A stretch of 64,000 nucleotides of DNA from Halieaceae bacterium UBA5044 (GCA_002416125.1 DIBU01000023.1:62001-126000); one strand, 5' to 3'. Shown: positions 27,542-36,800, counted from the stretch's first letter. Program-made: numbers and translations. Notes: a model not told the origin generated them from the letters alone.

Positions 27542-29452
27542 GTGCTGCACATCCATATCGCGCGTCGTGTTATAAAGGGGTTGGCCGTGGTCGGCCTGCT
27601 TGGGCTCAGTCCACAGCTGCTCGCTCTGCAGCCCGACGAACGCTGCGACCATTTCACGCCCGAGAAGCGGCCATTTTTCGGCGACCTGCATGTGCATACC
27701 CGCTACTCGCTGGATGCGAGCACACAGGGGACGCAGACCACGCCCGCCGAAGCCTACCAGTTCGCACGCGGCGAGCGCATCGGCGTACAACCCTGGAATG
27801 CTGACGGCACCGCACAGCGTTCCCTGCAACTGGCGCGGCCGCTGGACTTTGCCATGGTATCTGACCACGCGGAGCTGATTGGCGAAGTGGAGATGTGTAA
27901 CAACCCGGATGTTAGCGGCCATAACAGCTGGCAGTGCCGTTTCTACCGGGCTTGGCCGCGCGGCGCGTTCTATCTGTTCAATTACATGGCCGCCATGCGC
28001 GCCTCCCACCTGGGTCTCTGTGGCGAGGATGGTGCGCTGTGTCGCGACGCAGCGCTGGCGCCGTGGCAGGAGATGCGTGACGCGGCAGAGGCGTACAACG
28101 ATCGCAGCAGCGCCTGCGCGTTTACCACATTCATCGGTTACGAGTGGACCGGTGTGGCACCGCCGACCGGCGGCAATCTGCATCGTAATGTCGTCTTTCG
28201 CAGTGGTGAGGTGCCCGAGCTGCCAGTGAGCTACATCGATACGCCCGGGGAAACCCTGCTCTGGGACGCGCTGGAAACCGGGTGCAACGACAGCGGGAGC
28301 GGCTGTGAAGCGCTGGTGATTCCGCATAACTCCAATCTCAGCGCCGGCCAGATGTTCGCCTTGCAGCGCCCGGACGGCAGTCCGTTGGACGCTGATTACG
28401 CGGCGCAGCGTCAACGGATGGAACCGCTGGTTGAAATCATGCAGCACAAGGGCGCTTCCGAGTGTTTTTATGCCCCGGGCGTCACCCGTGACGAGTTATG
28501 TGCGTTCGAGCAACTGCCCCGCGACAATATCGCGCGCTTCAATACTCCACCCAAGCCTGATACCGGGTTTCTGCGCGATACCTGGCAGCAGGGCCTGTCG
28601 CAGCAGGAACAGCTTGGGGTCAATCCCTTCCGGTTCGGTGTGATTGCGAGTACGGATACCCACCTTGGTGCCCCGGGGGCGGTCTCCGAATCGCGCTTTC
28701 TGGGGCACGGAGGAGATGGCGTGCCTGCCCTCAAAGCGGTTCCTCCCGGACTGCCCGATAAACTGGAATACAATCCGGGTGGTCTGGCAGTGATCTGGGC
28801 AGAACAGAACACGCGGGACGCCCTGTTTGACGCCATGCAGCGTCGAGAGGCCTACGGCACCAGCGGTCCACGTATTGTCAGCCGCCTGTTTGCGGGCTTC
28901 GATCTGCAGCCGGAGCTCTGCGCCGCGCCCGATATGGCGACCCAGGGATATGCACAGGGGGTGCCGATGGGTTCCGAGCTTGGGCCCGCACCGGTCGGCG
29001 CCAGTCTGACGCTGTTGCTGGCCGCCCAGCAGGATGCGGGTGTGGCCGCGCAGCCGGGATTGCCCCTGCAGAAGATCCAGGTGGTAAAAGGTTGGCTGGA
29101 CGCCACGGGTGAGCGCCACGAGCAGGTCTATGATGTCGCGGGTGACCCCGAGCCCCAGGGCAGCGTTGACACCCGCAGCTGTGCCACCGCGGGTACCGGC
29201 CATGCGAGCTTGTGTACGGTTTGGCGCGACCCGGATTTCGATCCAGCCCAGCGGGCCTTCTATTACAGCCGGGTGATCGAGAACCCCAGCTGTCGCTGGA
29301 GTCAGCGCCTGTGCGTTGCCGGGGGCGTCGATTGCAGTCGCCCCGAGACTGTTGGGGAAGGCTTTGAAGGGTGCTGCGCTGCGGAACACCGGCCGGTGGT
29401 GCAGGAACGCGCCTGGAGCTCGCCCGTCTGGTATCAGCCCGCCACACTGTGA
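27542..29452 (+). CDS. DUF3604 exported protein
   Basis: 636-aa protein with a signal peptide (hydrophobic segment about residues 13-28, cleavage near SPQLLA) and the DUF3604 fold, related to PHP metal hydrolases. Candidate metal ligands are in GDLHVHTRYS (about 47-56), DFAMVSDHAE, and the C half STDTHLG. Many paired Cys residues in the mature part fit an extracytoplasmic location. Biochemical function is not established for the family. The GTG start 27542 has AAAGGGG upstream. An SLC13-type transporter follows in the same direction after 104 bases. Confidence 0.85.
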   Translation: MLHIHIARRVIKGLAVVGLLGLSPQLLALQPDERCDHFTPEKRPFFGDLHVHTRYSLDASTQGTQTTPAEAYQFARGERIGVQPWNADGTAQRSLQLARPLDFAMVSDHAELIGEVEMCNNPDVSGHNSWQCRFYRAWPRGAFYLFNYMAAMRASHLGLCGEDGALCRDAALAPWQEMRDAAEAYNDRSSACAFTTFIGYEWTGVAPPTGGNLHRNVVFRSGEVPELPVSYIDTPGETLLWDALETGCNDSGSGCEALVIPHNSNLSAGQMFALQRPDGSPLDADYAAQRQRMEPLVEIMQHKGASECFYAPGVTRDELCAFEQLPRDNIARFNTPPKPDTGFLRDTWQQGLSQQEQLGVNPFRFGVIASTDTHLGAPGAVSESRFLGHGGDGVPALKAVPPGLPDKLEYNPGGLAVIWAEQNTRDALFDAMQRREAYGTSGPRIVSRLFAGFDLQPELCAAPDMATQGYAQGVPMGSELGPAPVGASLTLLLAAQQDAGVAAQPGLPLQKIQVVKGWLDATGERHEQVYDVAGDPEPQGSVDTRSCATAGTGHASLCTVWRDPDFDPAQRAFYYSRVIENPSCRWSQRLCVAGGVDCSRPETVGEGFEGCCAAEHRPVVQERAWSSPVWYQPATL

Positions 29453-29453
29453 G

Positions 29454-29470
29454 CGCGCAGTTGCTGCGCG
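29454..29470 (+). terminator. Weak hairpin after the DUF3604 gene
   Basis: CGCGCAG-TTG-CTGCGCG forms a seven-pair stem directly after the TGA stop, but no T-run follows. It may pause or protect the transcript rather than terminate it. Confidence 0.3.
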
Positions 29471-29556
29471 GGTTGAATAGCGTCGGGCCTGTTCCCCGGC
29501 CCGCCGAGCACGTATGCTTGTGCGCCGGAGAGGCCGCGGTGTTTGGATACGCCTGA

Positions 29557-31281
29557 ATGATTGACCAGATTCTTATCTCACTGCTGTTTTTCGGGCTGCT
29601 GGCCGGCTTGATCTTCTCCAACTGGGCGGCTTCCAAGATTTTTGTCGGCGCGATGCTGGCCGCGTATTTTCTCGGCCTCGTCGAAACCTCCCAAATGCTG
29701 GAGAAAGCGACCAACACCGGCCTGGTGACCCTGATTCTCCTGTTGCTGGTGTCCATCGGTCTGGAAAAGCTGTCCTGGCTGAATCACCTCTCGGGGCGTC
29801 TGATTTCACCGAGTTACACGCTGAGCCTGCTGCGCCTGGGCGGCGTCACGGCCCTGTTCTCCGCGTTCGTCAACAACACGGCGGTAGTGGCGACGCTCAC
29901 CACCACAGTGCGCGCCAATCGTCATCACCCCGCGTCGCGGCTACTGATACCGTTGTCCTATGCGGCCATTCTGGGCGGTACCATGACGCTGATTGGTACC
30001 TCAACCAATTTGATCGTGAGCAGCTTCCTGGAGGACGCCACCGGCTCGGGGCTGGCGTTTTTCGATTTCCTGCCGGTCGGCGCCGCCGCGGTCCTGGCCG
30101 GCCTCCTTGCCCTGGTCTTCTCTGCCCGCTTGCTGCCTCGCAGCAGCAGCCATCCGGTACAGGTGGCGGAGTACGTGATTGAAGCCGAAGTGGCGACCCA
30201 GTCCAGCCTGATTGGCAGAACCATTGCCGAGAATGGCCTGCGTGAGCTCGACGCGCTGTTCCTGGTGGAGATCGTGCGGGCGGAACACCTGATTTCCCCG
30301 GTGGCACCTACCGAGTTTATTGAGGCGGGGGACAAGCTGATTTTCTCGGGTGATATCACCCAGCTCAACGTTCTCGATCGCTTCGATGGGCTGCACCTGT
30401 TTGCGGTGGAGGAGGGGCTGCTGCGGGAGAACATGGTGGAAGTGATCGTCATGCCCAATGCCGCCATTGAGGGGAAGACCATCAAGGAGTCGGGGTTCCG
30501 CTCCTTGTTCGACGCCGCCGTGGTCGGCATGCGCCGCGGTGGCAAACGGCTGTCGGGAAAACTCGGGAACATCAGCATCGCCGCGGGGGATATTCTGATG
30601 CTCGCCACCGGCCCGGATTTCAACGAGCGCAAAAACCTCGACAAGAATTTTGTCGTGGTGGACGAAGCGGTCGGCGGCTCCAAGATCACACCGTTCCAGA
30701 ACCTGTTCGTGACCCTGCTGCTGGCGGCTGTGGTGCTGCTGTCTGCACTGGAGGTCCTGCCGCTGATCAAGGGTCTGACGCTGCTGCTGGTGTGCATGCT
30801 GGGCATGCGCCTGGTGCGGGGCTCGGAGCTGCGCCGGCGGTTCCCCTTCGAGATCTGGCTGATTATCACCTCGGCGCTTACCCTGTCCCAGGCGCTCACC
30901 AACTCGGGTCTGGTGACGCTGCTCGCGGGCAGCCTGCAGACCGAGCTGATTGCTCTCGGCCCCTGGCTGGCGATGGCCTGCATGTATGCCGGTGCCTTGT
31001 TGCTCACCGAGGTGATGACAAACAACGCGGCCGCTGCGCTGAGTTTCCCCATCGCTTTTGGTATTGCGGAGAGCCTCGGGGTCAGCCCGATGCCGTTTGT
31101 GATGGCGGTGGCGTACGGGGCCAGTGCCAGCTTCCTGACCCCGTACGGTTACACCACGAACCTGATGGTGCAGAACCTCGGCGGTTATACCCTGCGCGAC
31201 TACTGCCGCAGCGGATTGCCGGTGTCACTGGCCTACTCGGCTACCGTGATCTGGCTGCTGCCCAGGGTATTCCCTTTCTAG
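29557..31281 (+). CDS. SLC13-family permease with TrkA-C domains
   Basis: Inner-membrane transporter (574 aa) with about 11 hydrophobic helices split by a cytosolic insert carrying two TrkA-C (RCK-C) domains (about residues 205-370). The transport motif FVNNTAVVATLTTTVR (about 109-124) and SYAAILGGTMTLIGTSTNLIV, and its C-terminal counterpart EVMTNNAAAALSFPIAFGIAESLG, mark the divalent anion/Na+ symporter superfamily. Relatives move sulfate, tellurate or dicarboxylates; the substrate is not evident here. The RCK-C domains suggest nucleotide or ion regulation. Confidence 0.88.
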   Translation: MIDQILISLLFFGLLAGLIFSNWAASKIFVGAMLAAYFLGLVETSQMLEKATNTGLVTLILLLLVSIGLEKLSWLNHLSGRLISPSYTLSLLRLGGVTALFSAFVNNTAVVATLTTTVRANRHHPASRLLIPLSYAAILGGTMTLIGTSTNLIVSSFLEDATGSGLAFFDFLPVGAAAVLAGLLALVFSARLLPRSSSHPVQVAEYVIEAEVATQSSLIGRTIAENGLRELDALFLVEIVRAEHLISPVAPTEFIEAGDKLIFSGDITQLNVLDRFDGLHLFAVEEGLLRENMVEVIVMPNAAIEGKTIKESGFRSLFDAAVVGMRRGGKRLSGKLGNISIAAGDILMLATGPDFNERKNLDKNFVVVDEAVGGSKITPFQNLFVTLLLAAVVLLSALEVLPLIKGLTLLLVCMLGMRLVRGSELRRRFPFEIWLIITSALTLSQALTNSGLVTLLAGSLQTELIALGPWLAMACMYAGALLLTEVMTNNAAAALSFPIAFGIAESLGVSPMPFVMAVAYGASASFLTPYGYTTNLMVQNLGGYTLRDYCRSGLPVSLAYSATVIWLLPRVFPF

Positions 31282-31286
31282 CGCTA

Positions 31287-32291
31287 TCAGGCGCCGGTTC
31301 GCCAGCTGTCGGTGGTGTAGAACTGCGAGTACCACTTGCGGAACTTGGCGAACGGGCCGTCGTTGTCACACAGCATGGGCTTCTCGAAGTACTGCTTCTG
31401 CCGCCAGATGATCCTGTCCTCTTCCATCTGCTTGCAGATATCCTTGACGATGGCGTCCGCTACGCCTCCGGTCTGCTCCTTGCCGTCCACCTTTTTCTGG
31501 ATGAAGGCGTAGAACGCGCGACTGTTCTCCTGGTCCACCGGTGTCAGGTTCGCCATCAGAACAGTGTCGCAGATACCGCTGAAACGCACGGTAGCCTGGC
31601 CGGGGCCGTTGTTGCTGTTCTCGATAATGCCCGTGATCTCGCCGCGCGGTGTGGCCATTTTGCTCACCAGCTTGCCGGCACGTCGCACACCATCGAAGGT
31701 CATGAATTCAGGTGTGGGGATGTTCTGGGTGCCGTGCACGTACAGGAAATGCGCAGAATCCACTGCGTTCTCACCGATCTCCTGCATATGCGTAGCGATA
31801 TCCCAGGTGTGTATCTTGAAGCTGCCCCAGTCCTCGTTGCCAGCCGACGCTTCTTCAACCCGTTCCGGTTCGAAGGAGGGGGCTTCACCCTCCGGGTGAT
31901 ACCAGACATAGATTACCTGGTTTATTTCGCGCACAGGCCAGGGGCGGATAACCTGCTCCCCGCGGGCAATTTTTGGCGGCAGGTTGTTGGCATAGGGAAC
32001 ATCGGTACACTGTCCCTCGCCGTTGTAGGCCCAGCCGTGGAAAGGACAGATGATGGAGTCACCACGCACCTCTGACCCTCCCCCAGCCTGGCCGCGAATG
32101 CCATAGCCCAGGTGGGCGCCCATGTGCGGGCAGTATGCGTCCAGCACTTTCGCCTCGCCGGTTTCCGTGCGGAACAGTACGAGATCGGTGTCGAAATAGC
32201 GCAGCGGCATGGAGGTGGCGATGGCCAACTCGTGTGAGTAGGCGACCTGGAACCAGCCCAGGGGCATCGGCATAGGGATACGTTGGCTCAT
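31287..32291 (-). CDS. Rieske-type ring-hydroxylating oxygenase
   Basis: 334-aa terminal oxygenase. The Rieske [2Fe-2S] site is Cys54, His56, Cys82 and His85 in CPHMG and CPFHGWAYNGEG, and the non-heme iron site is Asp178, His181 and His186 in ENAVDSAHFLYVHG. The KshA/steroid-monooxygenase-like layout (about 330-390 aa, DVPYA after the Rieske domain) suggests a steroid or polycyclic substrate, not a simple aromatic. Start ATG 32291 has GAGGAG upstream; a longer in-frame start at 32333 is not supported. No reductase or ferredoxin gene is adjacent. Confidence 0.85.
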   Translation of the reverse strand: MSQRIPMPMPLGWFQVAYSHELAIATSMPLRYFDTDLVLFRTETGEAKVLDAYCPHMGAHLGYGIRGQAGGGSEVRGDSIICPFHGWAYNGEGQCTDVPYANNLPPKIARGEQVIRPWPVREINQVIYVWYHPEGEAPSFEPERVEEASAGNEDWGSFKIHTWDIATHMQEIGENAVDSAHFLYVHGTQNIPTPEFMTFDGVRRAGKLVSKMATPRGEITGIIENSNNGPGQATVRFSGICDTVLMANLTPVDQENSRAFYAFIQKKVDGKEQTGGVADAIVKDICKQMEEDRIIWRQKQYFEKPMLCDNDGPFAKFRKWYSQFYTTDSWRTGA

Positions 32292-32388
32292 GGATAGTCT
32301 CCTCGGGAGCGTCTGTTGGCAGGGTGCAGCCACTCTACGGCAGGCAGGATCGGATTGGTATGACTTGCAAATTCCCGACGAAACGTTA

Positions 32389-32411
32389 CCGGGGTAAATA
32401 ATTATACCCGG
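32389..32411. promoter_or_regulatory. Imperfect palindrome in divergent promoter region
   Basis: CCGGGG-TAAATAATTAT-ACCCGG: five outer GC pairs and a central AT-rich core with three more pairs. It lies between the Rieske oxygenase start (32291) and the SDR start (32529), in the longest gene-free gap of the window, and is the best candidate for a shared operator. Confidence 0.35.
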
Positions 32412-32528
32412 CTCGCTATTCGCGATTCAGGCGGTCTGCGCCGCGTGTTCACCGGGCGCCTCTGGTTGACCGGCAGGCCTCGCGCTGCCTAAGCTGGCGC
32501 TCGCTCATCTGACACTTGGGGAAGCACT

Positions 32529-33302
32529 ATGAGACTGCAGGGCAAAGTTGCCATCATCACCGGATCGGGGCAGGGGATCGGAGCCGCCACCGCGCTGCGT
32601 TTTGCCGAAGAGGGCGCCGCAGTGGTGCTGGCAGCGCGCAACGAGGCCAAGCTCGCTGCGGTGGCCTCGACCATCGAGTCTGCCGGGGGGCGCGCCCTGG
32701 TGTGCCCCACGGACGTCGCTGACGAGGCCGCGGTGAAGGCGCTTGTGGCGAAAACGGTAGAGACCTGGGGCCGTCTGGATATCGTGGTCAATAATGCGGT
32801 GTTGATGGTTCCCGGCATGCTTGCCAGTCACGACACCAAAGCCTGGCGGCAGAATTTCATCGTTTCGCTCGACGGCGCCATGTTCCTGATGCGTGAGGCC
32901 TACCCTCAGCTCAAGGCGAATCGCGGTGCGGTGGTCAATGTCTCTTCCGTATGTGGCTTGCGCGGATCACCGGCAACCGCAGGCTACAGCGCCGCGAAAG
33001 CGGCCATGCTCGGCCTGTCACGCAACGCCGCCATGGAGTGGGGCAAGAAAGGTATTCGCGTGAATACTGTCGTACCGGGCGCCTTCATGACACCACCGAC
33101 GGAAGCGGTGCTGCCCGATGACGCTTCGCGCGAGGCCACCGCACGGTCGATTCCCATCGGGCGTATCGGTGACCCGCGCGAGTGCGCCAATGCCATTCTG
33201 TTTCTCGCCAGCGACGAAGCGTCCTATATCACCGGTACGGAACTGGTGGTTGACGGAGGGCGGGTTGCCGAGTTGAACGCCGGCACGGCGAGCTGGGAGT
33301 AA
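32529..33302 (+). CDS. SDR-family oxidoreductase
   Basis: 257-aa NAD(P)-dependent short-chain dehydrogenase/reductase. Cofactor motif TGSGQGIG (11-18), the central NNA (variant NNAV rather than NNAG), catalytic Ser in NVSSVCG and Tyr-Lys in YSAAK, and the C-terminal ITGTELVVDGG segment are present. ATG 32529 follows GGGGAAG. It begins an operon with a SnoaL-like gene (gap four bases) and an OYE, suggesting dehydrogenation of an alcohol in a steroid- or terpenoid-type pathway. Confidence 0.92.
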   Translation: MRLQGKVAIITGSGQGIGAATALRFAEEGAAVVLAARNEAKLAAVASTIESAGGRALVCPTDVADEAAVKALVAKTVETWGRLDIVVNNAVLMVPGMLASHDTKAWRQNFIVSLDGAMFLMREAYPQLKANRGAVVNVSSVCGLRGSPATAGYSAAKAAMLGLSRNAAMEWGKKGIRVNTVVPGAFMTPPTEAVLPDDASREATARSIPIGRIGDPRECANAILFLASDEASYITGTELVVDGGRVAELNAGTASWE

Positions 33303-33306
33303 GCGA

Positions 33307-33933
33307 ATGAGCGATGACAACCTGCTGCAGCGTATCGACCGGCTGGAGTCACTTGACGCCATTCGGCAACTGGTGGCGCAGTACGCGCTGTCACTGGATA
33401 TGCGTGACCTAGACGCGCACGTGAATCTGTTCGCACCGGACATCCGGGTGAGCCGTGACAAAGTGGGGCGCGCGCACCTGAAGCGTTGGCTGGACGATAC
33501 CCTGCGCCTGCAGTTCACCGGCACCTCGCACCAGACCGGCAATCACATCATCGAGTTTGAGGACCCTGATCACGCGCGCGGCGTGGTCTATTCCAAAAAC
33601 GAGCATGAAACCGGGCCGGAATGGGTGATCATGCAGATGCTCTACTGGGATAACTACGAGCGTATTGACGGGCGCTGGCTGTTCCGGCGCCGTTTGCCCT
33701 GCTACTGGTACGCGACCGACCTGAACAAGCCACCCATTGGGGATATGAAAATGCGCTGGCCGGGTCGCGAGCCCTATCACGGGGCGTACCACGACCTGTG
33801 GCCTTCCTGGGCGGAATTCTGGGCCAATCCACCCACCACCGACGAACCTGAAGTGGCGCTGCCTGCGCCGCTGGACGAGTTTCTGACCACAATGCGTCGC
33901 GGGGCTTCAGAGCCGCGCATTCGCGTACGCTAG
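33307..33933 (+). CDS. SnoaL-like domain protein
   Basis: 208-aa protein with a SnoaL_4-type NTF2 cone fold: an initial helix DRLESLDAIRQLVAQYALSLDMRDLDAHVNLFAPD (about 11-45), and a Trp/Tyr-rich region (residues 100-140) with IMQMLYWDNYERIDGRWLFRRRLPCYWY. A C-terminal tail of about 60 residues carries PYHGAYHDLWPSWAEFW. Relatives include dehydratases, isomerases and ring-hydroxylase small subunits. It lies in an operon between an SDR and an OYE, so it is likely a catabolic isomerase or hydratase; the activity is unknown. Confidence 0.72.
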   Translation: MSDDNLLQRIDRLESLDAIRQLVAQYALSLDMRDLDAHVNLFAPDIRVSRDKVGRAHLKRWLDDTLRLQFTGTSHQTGNHIIEFEDPDHARGVVYSKNEHETGPEWVIMQMLYWDNYERIDGRWLFRRRLPCYWYATDLNKPPIGDMKMRWPGREPYHGAYHDLWPSWAEFWANPPTTDEPEVALPAPLDEFLTTMRRGASEPRIRVR

Positions 33934-33941
33934 GAGTGACT

Positions 33942-35006
33942 GTGAACCTGCTGACCCCACTTGACCTGGGCGCGCTGCACCTGCGCAATCGAATTGTCAT
34001 GGCCCCCATGACACGCAGCCGTTCTGATGCGGCGGCCATGCCCAATGCACTTATGGCTGAATACTATCGCCAGCGCGCGAGCGCCGGCCTGATTGTCACC
34101 GAGGGTATTGCACCCAGCGCCAACGGGCTGGGCTATTGCCGTACACCCGGTATTTTCACCGATGCACAGGTGACGGGATGGCGCGAAGTGACCGATGCGG
34201 TGCATGCGGAGGGAGGCTGCATCGTTGCGCAGATCATGCATGTCGGTCGCGTGGCCAGCCACTACAACAAACCGGAGGGCAGCGAAACCGTAGCACCATC
34301 GGCGGTCGCGGCGAAAGCCCAGATGTACACCGATGCGGCCGGCATGCAGGCTATGGATGAACCTCGCGCGCTGGCGCTTGAGGAAATTCCCGCCGTCATC
34401 GAAGAGTACCGCGAGGCGACCCGCAAGGCGTTGCTCGCGGGCTTCGACGGCGTTGAGCTGCACTGCACGAGTGGTTATCTGCCGGCTCAGTTCCTGTCCA
34501 CCGGCAGCAACCAGCGCACGGATGCCTACGGCGGCAGTGTCGAGAATCGGGCGCGCTTCGCCCTCGAGGCGCTGCAGGCCATGGCGCAGGTGGCGGGTGC
34601 TGATCGGGTGGGCATGCGCATCTGCCCCGGCAATCCCTTTAATGATCTGTCTGACGCTGACCCGCAGGAGACCTTCGACTACCTGCTGGCTCAGGCATCG
34701 ACACTGGGCCTGGCCTATCTGCATGTGATCCGCATGCCCACGGGTCCGGTCGACAACCTGGCACTGGCGGCAAAGCACTTTGCCGGTTGCCTGATCGGCA
34801 ACGAGAGTTATTCCTTGCAGGAGGCAGACGAGGCGGTGGCTGCCGGCGAGCTCGCCGCGGTGTCTTTCGGTCGGCCCTATATCGGCAACCCCGATCTGGT
34901 GACGCGCTGGGAGCAGGGGCTGCCGCTAGCCAAGTTCGATATCGACACACTGTACACACCTGGCCCAGAGGGATATACCACGTACCCTGCGGCAGACCAC
35001 AGGTAA
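33942..35006 (+). CDS. Old yellow enzyme-type NADH:flavin oxidoreductase
   Basis: FMN-binding TIM barrel (354 aa) of the OYE/NemA type, reducing activated C=C bonds. Features are NRIVMAPMTRSRS (about 16-28), the barrel motif VELHCTSGYLPAQFLS with active-site His174 and Tyr179, SNQRTDAYGGSVENRARF, and C-terminal SFGRPYIGNPDL. The partner His/Asn in the usual HxxH/N pair is Ser177 here. GTG 33942 is preferred over GTG 33936 because AGGAG (33932-33936) would overlap the latter. It follows the SnoaL-like gene by eight bases. Confidence 0.9.
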   Translation: MNLLTPLDLGALHLRNRIVMAPMTRSRSDAAAMPNALMAEYYRQRASAGLIVTEGIAPSANGLGYCRTPGIFTDAQVTGWREVTDAVHAEGGCIVAQIMHVGRVASHYNKPEGSETVAPSAVAAKAQMYTDAAGMQAMDEPRALALEEIPAVIEEYREATRKALLAGFDGVELHCTSGYLPAQFLSTGSNQRTDAYGGSVENRARFALEALQAMAQVAGADRVGMRICPGNPFNDLSDADPQETFDYLLAQASTLGLAYLHVIRMPTGPVDNLALAAKHFAGCLIGNESYSLQEADEAVAAGELAAVSFGRPYIGNPDLVTRWEQGLPLAKFDIDTLYTPGPEGYTTYPAADHR

Positions 35007-35059
35007 CACAGCGTTGACGGCGCAGCGGCGCCGTCAACGACCACAGTGCAGATGTGCGG

Positions 35060-35818
35060 TTATTTTACCGAGCCACCACCGTCCACAGACAGCAGCTGCC
35101 CGGTGATGAAGGAAGCGCGATCGCTGCACAGGAAGGCCACCGCCTCGGCGATTTCCTCGGGCTCACCCAGGCGGTTAAGCACCGCGCTCTTCTTCAATAT
35201 CTCCGCCGTTTTCGGCTGTTCCTCGAAGTACTTTTCCACACCGGGTGTGCGAATAACGCCCGGTGACACCGCATTGATACGGATGCCCTGGCCGCCGTAT
35301 TCGGCTGCGGAGCTCTTGGTGAGTATGTTCACGCCGCTCTTGGCTGCCGCATAGGCGGTATTGAAAGCCTGTCCCTTCAGGGATGCATTGGAGGAAATGT
35401 TGACGATGGCGCCGCCACCGTTGGCGAGCATGGCGGGGATCTCGTATTTCATGCACAGCCAGGTATTGGTCAGGCACATCTCGAGTGTCTGGTCGAATAC
35501 CTCGCGGGTGAATTCGTGAATCGGACCGGATCCCCTGCTTAACGCGGCGCTGTTGCAGGCGATGTCCAGTCTGCCCCAACTGTCTACCGCGGTTGCTACC
35601 AGGGATTTTACTGACGCTTCGTCACTGACATCGCCCTGTACGAAGCGAGCTTCGCCGCCCGCATCGACAATGAGCTGTACGGTCTGGTTGCCGGATTCTG
35701 CGTTGAAGTCCGCGACCAGGACCTTGGCTCCTTCGCGGGCAAAGCACTGGGCAATGGCCCGCCCGATACCCTGGCCCGCCCCCGTCACAATACCAATCTT
35801 CCCTTCCAGTATGCCCAT
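35060..35818 (-). CDS. SDR-family oxidoreductase
   Basis: 252-aa short-chain dehydrogenase. TGAGQGIG (12-19) binds the cofactor; the NNAG motif is replaced by NSAA in IACNSAALSRG; catalytic Ser lies in ISSNASLKG and Tyr-Lys in YAAAK; the terminal segment is ITGQLLSVDGG. ATG 35818 has GAGGAGAA upstream; longer upstream starts are not favoured. It is convergent with the OYE gene and divergent from the next SDR, and probably belongs to the same degradative module. Confidence 0.92.
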   Translation of the reverse strand: MGILEGKIGIVTGAGQGIGRAIAQCFAREGAKVLVADFNAESGNQTVQLIVDAGGEARFVQGDVSDEASVKSLVATAVDSWGRLDIACNSAALSRGSGPIHEFTREVFDQTLEMCLTNTWLCMKYEIPAMLANGGGAIVNISSNASLKGQAFNTAYAAAKSGVNILTKSSAAEYGGQGIRINAVSPGVIRTPGVEKYFEEQPKTAEILKKSAVLNRLGEPEEIAEAVAFLCSDRASFITGQLLSVDGGGSVK

Positions 35819-36035
35819 GGCCGGATTCTCCTCTGTTGGGTTCACTACAGAGACCCCATGATACCCCGGTGCGTGCCCGCCTCTGACCACCTGCGGCAAA
35901 CATCCTGTGGAAGGTACAAAATGGCAGTACGGCCCGGGCAAAGGCTGTCTCACTGGCTTGCACGGCCCGCGGCACTCTGTCACTCGCTGCCCTTCGCCGG
36001 TATGCTGGCTTCATCATAAACAGTGGAGATTAGCG

Positions 36036-36788
36036 ATGAGCTTGCAAGGAAAAGTCGCCCTCGTCACGGGGGCAGGGCAGGGCGTGGGGCAGGGTATCGC
36101 CCTGGCACTCGCCGCGCAGGGCGCGCGCGTTGCCGTTACCGGTCGGACACTGTCCAAGCTGGAGACCACGGCAGAGACCGTTCGTGCGCGTGGCGGCGAG
36201 GCACTGCCCCTGGTCTGCGAGGTCAAGTCCCCGGACTCGATGAAGGCCTGTGTGGACACGGTGGTCGAGACCTGGGGTGGCGTGAATATCCTGGTGAATA
36301 ACGCGCAGGAGGTGCCGCTGGGGCGCTTGCACGATCTCACCGACGAGGCCCTGATGGCGGGCTGGGAGTCCGGTCCGATGGCCACCTTCCGCTTGATGAA
36401 GCTGTGTTACCCCTACCTGAAGGGCGACGGTGTTATCGTCAATCTGGGTAGCTCTGCCGCCAAGCGCTGGGATATGGCGGGTTACGGCGCGTATGCGGCT
36501 GCCAAGGAAGGCATTCGCGCGCTGACGCGCGCTGCGGCTTGTGAATGGGGGCCAGACAACATACGCTGCAATGCCATCCTCCCGCATGCGATGTCGCCGG
36601 GAATGCAATGGTGGATAGAGAATAACCCGGAGGAGGCCCATGCGTTCCTGTCACAGATTCCCCAGCGACGTGTCGGAGACTGCGAACAGGACATCGGCCG
36701 TTTTGTTGCCTTGCTGTGCAGCGATGGTGCGAACTACGTCAATGGCCAGAGTATTGCACTGGATGGCGGCCAGGCCTTCCTCGGCTGA
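36036..36788 (+). CDS. SDR-family oxidoreductase
   Basis: 250-aa short-chain dehydrogenase. Cofactor motif TGAGQGVG (11-18), NNAQ in place of NNAG, catalytic Ser in LGSSAAKRW and Tyr-Lys in YAAAK, with VNGQSIALDGG at the end. ATG 36036 follows TGGAGAT. It ends 12 bases before a symporter gene, so the two may form an operon linking uptake to oxidation, although the substrates are unknown. Confidence 0.9.
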   Translation: MSLQGKVALVTGAGQGVGQGIALALAAQGARVAVTGRTLSKLETTAETVRARGGEALPLVCEVKSPDSMKACVDTVVETWGGVNILVNNAQEVPLGRLHDLTDEALMAGWESGPMATFRLMKLCYPYLKGDGVIVNLGSSAAKRWDMAGYGAYAAAKEGIRALTRAAACEWGPDNIRCNAILPHAMSPGMQWWIENNPEEAHAFLSQIPQRRVGDCEQDIGRFVALLCSDGANYVNGQSIALDGGQAFLG

Positions 36789-36800
36789 GCAGGCTTCCGG

